From Hyphomicrobiaceae bacterium (GTDB taxonomy: Bacteria > Pseudomonadota > Alphaproteobacteria > Rhizobiales > MH13), in NCBI GenBank assembly GCA_020442235.1, contig JAGRKQ010000047.1, positions 11,328-17,089 of the forward strand: 5,762 nt of DNA, written 5' to 3'. A program made the position numbers and the translations under genes. The notes under the pieces are model-generated. The model had not been told where the DNA came from. It made no database searches and was given only the letters and a program-made list of their open reading frames with translations. Of the stretch, positions 1 to 4,630 are shown one piece after another (within the stretch, counting starts at the first letter, position 1; every line of letters begins with the position of its first letter).

Positions 1-963
1 GGCCAGATCGATGGCTGCAATGTCAGCGACGACACGATTGTCGCTGTTGCCATGGCCTTCGACGACACTTCGCTGCGCTTCGTCACCCAGGACATCGCCA
101 AGGCACTGGATTCGCGCGAATGCGGCCAGTCGATCGCCCGTGCCCTGGCGCGCCCCGATCTTGCCGGCATCTACCTTCTTTCCGACGGCCTTGGCGTCAA
201 CGGCTCGCAGCTCGTTGCAGGCATTGCCGACATCATCGGCGACGTGCCGGTGGCGGGTGGGCTGGCCGGAGACGGCGCCGCCTTCGAGAAGACCGTGATC
301 GGCGCCAATGCCGAACCGGTCAGCAACCGCATTGCCGCCGTCGGCTTCTATGGCGACGCCATTGCGCTCGGTTATGGCTCGGCCGGCGGATGGGATGTGT
401 TCGGTCCGCGCCGCACGGTGACGCGCTCCGTCGGCAATGTTCTTCTGGAACTCGACGGCGAGCCGGCGCTCGATCTTTACAGGCGCTATCTGGGTGAGGA
501 AGCCGAAGGGCTTCCAGGTTCCGCGCTGCTGTTCCCCTTGCAGATCTTCGATCCCGCCGCGCCGGATCATGTCACCGTGCGCACCGTGCTCTCGGTCGAT
601 TTCGATGCAAAATCCATGACCTTCGCCGGAGACATTCCCGAAGGTTTTACCGCGCAGCTGATGCGCGGCCAGTTCGAACGGCTCTCCGACGGGGCCGGTC
701 TTGCCGCCCGGTCGGCCTGCAAAGGCCCCGACTTCACCGATGTCCGCGTCGCGCTTCTGACCAGTTGCATCGGCCGGCGCCTTCTCATGGGCCAGCGGAT
801 CGCCGACGAACTGGATGCCGTCGGCGAGGCCCTCAGCGGCACGGGACCGGTGCTCGGCTTTTATTCCTATGGCGAAATTGCCCCGCTGCAGACCTGCCGC
901 AGCGCCCGCCTTCACAACCAGACCATGACCGTTCTCACCATCGCGGAGCGAACGGCGGCATGA
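1..963 (+). CDS. FIST-domain sensory protein, 5'-truncated by the window edge
   Basis: Frame 1 is open from base 1, so the first in-frame ATG (52) is unlikely to be the true start; 320 residues are visible. FIST proteins usually run near 380-400 residues, so I infer that some 60-80 N-terminal residues lie outside. The visible part holds the end of FIST_N (to about nt 410, including a GLAGDGAAFEKT stretch) and a full FIST_C domain (about nt 415-945). FIST_C is marked by ALDLYRRYLG, the TSCIGRR motif, YSYGEIAP and the terminal RLHNQTMTV. FIST is a small-ligand-sensing domain; some members (NosP) bind haem and sense nitric oxide. There is no signal peptide, membrane segment or output domain in the visible part, so it probably acts through a partner. 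Its stop overlaps the start of the PAS-GGDEF-EAL gene (ATGA at 960-963), making that protein the likely partner. Only two histidines are visible (visible residues 190 and 305). The family call is firm; the ligand is unknown. Confidence 0.9.
   Translation, partial: GQIDGCNVSDDTIVAVAMAFDDTSLRFVTQDIAKALDSRECGQSIARALARPDLAGIYLLSDGLGVNGSQLVAGIADIIGDVPVAGGLAGDGAAFEKTVIGANAEPVSNRIAAVGFYGDAIALGYGSAGGWDVFGPRRTVTRSVGNVLLELDGEPALDLYRRYLGEEAEGLPGSALLFPLQIFDPAAPDHVTVRTVLSVDFDAKSMTFAGDIPEGFTAQLMRGQFERLSDGAGLAARSACKGPDFTDVRVALLTSCIGRRLLMGQRIADELDAVGEALSGTGPVLGFYSYGEIAPLQTCRSARLHNQTMTVLTIAERTAA
945..963 (+). promoter_or_regulatory. Ribosome binding site and ATGA coupling junction
   Basis: GGAG (945-948) lies 11 bases before the ATG at 960. 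That ATG shares bases with the FIST stop codon (TGA 961-963). The arrangement fixes the start of the PAS-GGDEF-EAL gene and implies translational coupling, and so roughly matched production of sensor and effector. Confidence 0.7.
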
Positions 964-3260
964 ACCGGCTCCTTTCCAAGCAGATCGAACGCGCCAGGCG
1001 GCCGGACGGCAGCGTCGATACCGAGCGCCTGCACGATGCGATCTCGGCGGCCTATGAGGAAGCGGACCGCGACCGCCGCCGCACCGAGCGTTCCATCGGC
1101 ATGATGGTGGAAGAACTCGATGTCCTGCACCGCAACCTGGAAAGCCTTGTCGCCGAGCGCACCGAAGAACTCGGCCGGGTGCGCAGCGCCCTGGAAGCCA
1201 CGCTCGATTCCGTCACCGAAGGCATCATCATGTTCGATGATCGCGGGGCGCTGAAGCTTGCCAATCGCTGCGCGGCCGAGTTTCTTCAACCCGATGCCGA
1301 ACAACGCACAGGCGATGCCTGCACTGTCGTCGAACGCTGCGAAAGCCTCTCCCATCCGGTTCTGAAGCGTCTCATCGAGACCGGCCCGCGCTCGCGTGAG
1401 ATCCTCTTCCGTCAGGCCGAGTTGCAGCCCGGCGTGCATTTCGAGTGCATCCGCACCCCGACGGCGGAAGGCGGTTTCGTCATCACGCTGCGTGACATCA
1501 CCGATGCGCTCTCTCAGGAACAGGCGCTGCGGCAGGCCGAAGAAGATTACCGCAGCCTGTTCGAGAACGCGGTCTTCGGCATCTACCGGTCGACACCGGA
1601 CGGCAAGCAGCTGCGTGCCAACCCGGCCCTGGTGCATTTCAACGGCTATCAGTCGGAAAGCGAACTCATCGGCAAGGTGAACGATCTCGGCACCGAATGG
1701 TATGCCGATCCGGAACGGCGCAAGGAGTTCATCACCGCGCTGACCCGCGACGGACGCATCACCGATTTCGTCTCCAGGGTGCGGCGCCATTCTACCGGCG
1801 AAGCCGTCTGGGCATCGGAAACCGCCTGGCTTGTGCATGATGAGCGCGGCGCGGTGAAATATATCGAGGGCATGGTCATCGATGCGACCGAGCGCATGCG
1901 CGCCCAGGCCCGGATCGAGCATCTGGCCCGTTACGATCAACTGACCGGACTTCCCAACCGGACCCAGCTGATGGAACGGCTGGAGCAGGAAACCTTCGGC
2001 GCGAACGGAAAACCGCGTTCGCGGCTCGCCCTTTTCTGCCTCGACATCGACAATTTCAAGGAACTCAACGACGCCAGCGGCCACAAGGTCGCCGACGATC
2101 TCCTGATTCAGATCGGCCAGCGGCTGCGTCGCATCGCCGCCGACAAGGACATGGTGGCGCGGTTCGGCGCCGACGAGTTCACCGTGGTGCACATCCTGGA
2201 AGGGGATGAAAGCGCAGACAGCTTCGCCCGCAAGATGACGCAGGCCTTCGATGCGCCCTTCGATCTCAGCGGCACCACCACGGCGGTCGACTGTTCCATC
2301 GGCGTCGCGCTGATGCCCGACCATGGGCGCGATCCCGAACAGCTTCTGCGCAAGATGGATATTGCCCTGTCGCGGGCGAAGACGTTCAGCGGCTCATCGC
2401 ACCTGGTGTTCGAGCCCGCCATGGAAGAGGCCCTGCTGTCCCGGCGTTCCCTGGAAATCGACCTCAGGTCCGCGCTCGGCAATGGCGAGTTGCAGCTCTA
2501 CCATCAGCCGATCATCGACACCGCAAAGGGCAAGGTGGCCTGCCATGAGGCGCTCATTCGCTGGCACCATCCGGTGCGCGGTTTCGTCTCTCCGGGTCAG
2601 TTCATCCCGCTGGCCGAGGATACGGGCCTCATCGTTCCCATCGGCGAATGGATCATCGGCGAAGCCTGCCGTCAGGCCAATCTTCTGCCCGATGGCATCC
2701 CCGTTGCCGTCAACCTCTCCTCCGTGCAGTTCCGCATCGGCAACATCGCCCGGACGATCGAGGAAGCGCTCGCCCAGCACGGCACCGCGCCGGAACGGCT
2801 TCAGGTGGAGATCACCGAATCGGTGCTCATGGACAATGTCCGCCAGTCCGGCGAGGTGCTGGATGCGATCCGCGCGCTTGGCGTGAAGATCGCGCTCGAC
2901 GATTTCGGCACCGGCTACTCGTCCCTGAGCTACCTGCAGAAATTCGCTTTTGACAAGATCAAGATCGATCGCAGCTTCGTCTCCTGCATTCACACCGATC
3001 CGGTTGCCGCCGCACTGGTGCGCACGATCCTGCGCCTTGCCGAAGACCTTGATGCCGAAGTCGTGGTCGAAGGCGTCGAGACGGAAAATCAGTTGAAGGC
3101 CCTGCAAGCCGAAGGCTGCTCGCTCTTCCAAGGCTATTTCTTCGCGCGGCCGCGTCCACTGCGCGAGATCATCAGCACCGAGCACATCGCTTCGCTCAGC
3201 GAGCTCCTGAAGCGTGTGGCCGAACGCGACAGGCCAGCCGCGCTTTCCCTGAGCGCCTGA
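960..3260 (+). CDS. PAS-PAS-GGDEF-EAL c-di-GMP signalling protein, probable phosphodiesterase
   Basis: This 766-residue soluble protein has no membrane segments. Domains in order are: a charged coiled coil (about 30-80, ending in an ERTEEL signalling helix), PAS1 (about 77-185), PAS2 (about 195-312, ending DATERMRAQ), GGDEF (about 320-480) and EAL (about 495-740). The EAL site looks complete: E530-A-L, N585 in NLSS, E620 in ITES, D647-D648 in DDFGTGYSS, K667 before IDRSF, E704 in EGVET and Q724-G-Y. It should hydrolyse c-di-GMP to pGpG. The GGDEF half keeps YDQLTGLPNR and DIDNFKELND, but its signature is G403-A-D-E-F, GHxxGD reads GHKVAD (A378), and the RxxD inhibitory-site arginine is replaced by alanine. 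It may therefore be a weak cyclase or a GTP-binding regulatory domain. I chose the ATG at 960 because it overlaps the FIST stop, has GGAG at 945-948 and begins a sensible coiled-coil N-terminus. The open frame upstream to 765 is out of frame with the FIST gene and reads as non-family sequence. Confidence 0.95.
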   Translation: MNRLLSKQIERARRPDGSVDTERLHDAISAAYEEADRDRRRTERSIGMMVEELDVLHRNLESLVAERTEELGRVRSALEATLDSVTEGIIMFDDRGALKLANRCAAEFLQPDAEQRTGDACTVVERCESLSHPVLKRLIETGPRSREILFRQAELQPGVHFECIRTPTAEGGFVITLRDITDALSQEQALRQAEEDYRSLFENAVFGIYRSTPDGKQLRANPALVHFNGYQSESELIGKVNDLGTEWYADPERRKEFITALTRDGRITDFVSRVRRHSTGEAVWASETAWLVHDERGAVKYIEGMVIDATERMRAQARIEHLARYDQLTGLPNRTQLMERLEQETFGANGKPRSRLALFCLDIDNFKELNDASGHKVADDLLIQIGQRLRRIAADKDMVARFGADEFTVVHILEGDESADSFARKMTQAFDAPFDLSGTTTAVDCSIGVALMPDHGRDPEQLLRKMDIALSRAKTFSGSSHLVFEPAMEEALLSRRSLEIDLRSALGNGELQLYHQPIIDTAKGKVACHEALIRWHHPVRGFVSPGQFIPLAEDTGLIVPIGEWIIGEACRQANLLPDGIPVAVNLSSVQFRIGNIARTIEEALAQHGTAPERLQVEITESVLMDNVRQSGEVLDAIRALGVKIALDDFGTGYSSLSYLQKFAFDKIKIDRSFVSCIHTDPVAAALVRTILRLAEDLDAEVVVEGVETENQLKALQAEGCSLFQGYFFARPRPLREIISTEHIASLSELLKRVAERDRPAALSLSA

Positions 3261-3283
3261 ACCCTCAAGAACATCCGGGCAAG

Positions 3284-3313
3284 AAAAAAGGCGCCGCAAG
3301 CGGCGCCTTTCTT
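3284..3313. terminator. Bidirectional intrinsic terminator between convergent genes
   Basis: A 10-bp perfect stem, AAAGGCGCCG (3287-3296) with CGGCGCCTTT (3301-3310), closes on a CAAG tetraloop (3297-3300). On the plus strand the hairpin is followed by TTTCTT, giving a moderate terminator 24-27 bases after the phosphodiesterase stop. On the minus strand it is followed by six T residues (complement of 3284-3289), a stronger terminator just after the L,D-transpeptidase stop at 3334. One element thus serves both convergent genes. Confidence 0.85.
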
Positions 3314-3333
3314 CATCAGCCTTGCATGGGCCG

Positions 3334-3936
3334 TCAGGCCCGCACGACAACCCGCGTGCCGACCGGGACGCGCTCGTAAAGATCTTCCACATGCTCGTTG
3401 ACCATGCGGATGCAGCCGGACGAGACGGCCTGACCGATGGTCCAGGGCGCGTTGGTGCCGTGAATGCGGTAGAGCGTGTCCGAACCGCCGCGATAAAGAT
3501 ACATGGCGCGGGCGCCGAGCGGGTTCTGCGGACCGCCGGGCATGCCGCCGGCATATTCGCGCAGTTCCGGCTGACGGCGGATCATCGCCGGGGGCGGGGT
3601 CCAGGTCGGCCATTCCGACTTGCGGCCGACATAGGCACGGCCCGTCCAGGCGAAGCCCTCGCGGCCAACGCCAATGCCATAACGACGCGCGCGGCCACCG
3701 CCCTGAACCAGATACAGGAAGCGCTCGGACACATCGATCACGATGGTGCCCGCCTGCTCATTGCCGTCAAAGTCCACATCCTGCGGGCGATACTGCGGAG
3801 CAACCTCACGGCTTCCCGGACCGCGGAAATTGCCTTCCTCGGCATCCATGAAAAATTCAAGGGCAGACTGGGCGCGGGCCGAACCGGCCACGACAAGGGC
3901 GCCCACCGTGCCCATGAGAAATGCTCGTCGATCCAT
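3334..3936 (-). CDS. Exported L,D-transpeptidase (YkuD family)
   Basis: This 200-residue single-domain enzyme has a signal peptide with a twin arginine (MDRRAFLMG), a hydrophobic stretch (about 8-19) and an ARA-Q type cleavage site near residue 22, so it should act in the periplasm. The YkuD domain spans about 62-199. Its active site is visible as H159-GTN and SSGC175-IRM, with C175 the predicted nucleophile. YkuD enzymes form 3-3 cross-links between diaminopimelate residues of peptidoglycan, or attach proteins to it; in several Rhizobiales they anchor outer-membrane proteins to the wall. I cannot tell which applies here. I chose the ATG at 3936 because it directly precedes the signal peptide and has GAGGAG at 3955-3950, 13 bases upstream. 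The frame stays open to an ATG at 4140, but that extension is Arg/His-rich and would bury the signal peptide. The gene appears monocistronic: convergent with the phosphodiesterase, and about 410 bases downstream of the FlhB-C-like gene. The signal's lead residue is D rather than S/T, so Tat rather than Sec export is uncertain. Confidence 0.93.
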   Translation of the reverse strand: MDRRAFLMGTVGALVVAGSARAQSALEFFMDAEEGNFRGPGSREVAPQYRPQDVDFDGNEQAGTIVIDVSERFLYLVQGGGRARRYGIGVGREGFAWTGRAYVGRKSEWPTWTPPPAMIRRQPELREYAGGMPGGPQNPLGARAMYLYRGGSDTLYRIHGTNAPWTIGQAVSSGCIRMVNEHVEDLYERVPVGTRVVVRA

Positions 3937-3949
3937 TTTCACGTTCGAT

Positions 3950-3955
3950 CTCCTC
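3950..3955 (-). promoter_or_regulatory. Shine-Dalgarno of the L,D-transpeptidase gene
   Basis: The minus strand reads GAGGAG, 13 bases upstream of the ATG at 3936. It decides the start in favour of 3936 over the longer open frame beginning at 4140. The spacing is a little long, but the motif is strong. Confidence 0.7.
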
Positions 3956-3977
3956 AGACCGGCAACCATCACCAGAT

Positions 3978-3992
3978 CGGGGCTTGGCCCCG
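3978..3992 (-). other. Short hairpin in the L,D-transpeptidase leader
   Basis: CGGGGC and GCCCCG form a perfect 6-bp stem around a 3-base loop, 42-56 bases before the start codon. No T run follows it, so it is not a terminator. It may affect mRNA stability or access to the ribosome binding site, or may simply be chance in GC-rich sequence. Confidence 0.35.
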
Positions 3993-4013
3993 TCAGCTTC
4001 TCGACCCTAACCC

Positions 4014-4033
4014 GCCGGCGATGCTGCGCCGGC
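4014..4033 (-). other. GC-rich hairpin in the L,D-transpeptidase upstream region
   Basis: GCCGGCG (4014-4020) and CGCCGGC (4027-4033) form a 7-bp perfect stem with a 6-base loop. It sits about 80-100 bases upstream of the start and has no T run. It could be a leader structure. Function is unknown. Confidence 0.35.
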
Positions 4034-4182
4034 CGCCCGCCACACGGTCCGGCCATGACCTGGTGCGGCGTCGCCTGCCCGGACCACCCGGTGTCCTGTT
4101 CCACAAACCCCGCCCTATGCCGGGGAGGATGTGTCTCCAAGGCACCTTCCGCACGATGCGTCAGGACAAACTGCGAGAATCG

Positions 4183-4194
4183 GCTTCATGAAGC
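4183..4194. repeat. Perfect 12-bp palindrome GCTTCATGAAGC
   Basis: This is a perfect inverted repeat with no spacer, in non-coding DNA about 250 bases upstream of the L,D-transpeptidase start. Such a site could be an operator for a dimeric regulator. No second copy was noticed in the window and no regulator gene is adjacent, so function is only a guess. Confidence 0.3.
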
Positions 4195-4298
4195 GGCCTA
4201 ACCTCGTCTTGGGATGAAAATTGCCCTGAAACAGCCTTGATTTCCAGCACCCGAGCGCAGAAACGCGCTAGACATATCGGGAACGTATGCATGGTAAA

Positions 4299-4318
4299 CG
4301 TGGAATGTTGTTCCCACG
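4299..4318 (-). terminator. Possible weak terminator after the FliK-like/FlhB-C-like operon
   Basis: On the minus strand CGTGGGAA, loop CAACA, then TTCCACG form a 7-bp stem with one bulged base, starting about 31 bases after the FlhB-C-like stop. Only a short TTT follows, so termination would be weak or Rho-assisted. It could instead be a protein-binding inverted repeat. Confidence 0.3.
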
Positions 4319-4348
4319 CAACAGCTTGCCGCAGCGTTCACGATCGCG

Positions 4349-4630
4349 TCATTCGTCTTTCGGCAAAGATGGGCTCATCTTGCGTGCGGAAAGGCGAAGA
4401 ACGAAGCCGAGCACTTCCGCGACGGCGCGATAGAGCGCCTCGGGAATTTCCTGATCAAGCTCGACCGTGGCGAGCGCGGTTGCCAGCAAGGGGTCGTCCT
4501 CGATCGGCACGCCCGCGGATCGGGCCGCTTCGAGAATGGCCTCGGCCATATGCCCTTCGCCCTTGGCGGTGACCTTGGGCACCTCGCCAGGCTCGTAGCG
4601 CAGGGCAACAGCCAGTTTGCGCTCGTTCAT
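4349..4630 (-). CDS. Stand-alone FlhB C-terminal-domain protein (EscU/YscU/HrcU family)
   Basis: This 93-residue protein matches only the cytoplasmic C-terminal domain of FlhB, the export-gate component whose FlhB-C part selects flagellar substrates. The family pattern is clear: LAVALRYEPGEVPKVTAKG (6-24), then GVPIEDDPLLATAL (40-53), VELDQEIPEALYRAVAEVL (56-74) and a closing helix to about residue 80. There is no membrane region. Full-length FlhB cuts itself at NPTH immediately before this segment. Here the protein starts at that point, and residues 2-5 are NERK, so the P-T-H needed for autocleavage is absent and not required. Similar stand-alone FlhB-C proteins are known in other bacteria; the Helicobacter pylori paralogue HP1575 can substitute for a missing FlhB-C. 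The start overlaps the stop of the FliK-like gene (ATGA on the minus strand) with no strong Shine-Dalgarno, so it is probably translated by coupling. The family call is firm; the role in export is inferred. Confidence 0.92.
   Translation of the reverse strand: MNERKLAVALRYEPGEVPKVTAKGEGHMAEAILEAARSAGVPIEDDPLLATALATVELDQEIPEALYRAVAEVLGFVLRLSARKMSPSLPKDE
4627..4630 (-). promoter_or_regulatory. ATGA stop-start overlap of the FliK-like and FlhB-C-like genes
   Basis: On the minus strand, ATG (4630-4628) and TGA (4629-4627) share two bases. The 20 bases upstream lack an AGGAG-like site, so termination-reinitiation is the likely route to translating the small gene. Confidence 0.75.

Larger units (their letters stand above)
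3937..4348. other. Intergenic region upstream of the L,D-transpeptidase gene
   Basis: These 412 bases hold no ORF that resembles a protein family on either strand. The half nearest the transpeptidase is GC-rich and contains two hairpins. The far half is less GC-rich and contains a 12-bp palindrome and a bulged hairpin just after the FlhB-C-like gene. The transpeptidase promoter should lie here. The best sigma70-like match I can see on the minus strand is TTTACC, 16 bases, then TATGTC (about 4297-4270). It is weak and would give a leader of roughly 330 bases, so I do not call it as a promoter. Confidence 0.6.

Noticed and set aside
765..959. 65-residue N-terminal extension of the PAS-GGDEF-EAL protein
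   Set aside because: It overlaps the conserved FIST_C end in another frame, and its sequence is typical out-of-frame Arg/Pro-rich translation.
912..2324. Long minus-strand open frame (470 codons) opposite the PAS-GGDEF region
   Set aside because: It is the antisense shadow of a well-supported gene in GC-rich DNA. Its translation shows no recognisable family and no convincing start context.
2394..3554. Minus-strand open frame of 386 codons spanning the EAL domain and the terminator
   Set aside because: It crosses the bidirectional terminator and overlaps two real genes in the wrong frame. Its translation is low-complexity and matches no family.
3937..4140. 68-residue N-terminal extension of the L,D-transpeptidase from an ATG at 4140
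   Set aside because: The extension is Arg/His/Pro-rich with no family similarity and would bury the signal peptide. The start at 3936 has GAGGAG upstream.
3322..4191. Plus-strand open frame of 289 codons opposite the L,D-transpeptidase
   Set aside because: The complementary frame has a clear YkuD active site, signal peptide and Shine-Dalgarno, so this frame is its shadow.
4270..4318. GGAAC and CGTT elements suggesting an EcfG-type general stress promoter
   Set aside because: The GGAAC-to-CGT(T/G) spacings I can find (9, 14 and 24 bases) do not fit the expected 16-18 on either strand.
4237..4572. Plus-strand open frame of 111 codons
   Set aside because: More than half lies antisense to the FlhB-C-like gene, and the rest resembles no protein and has no Shine-Dalgarno.
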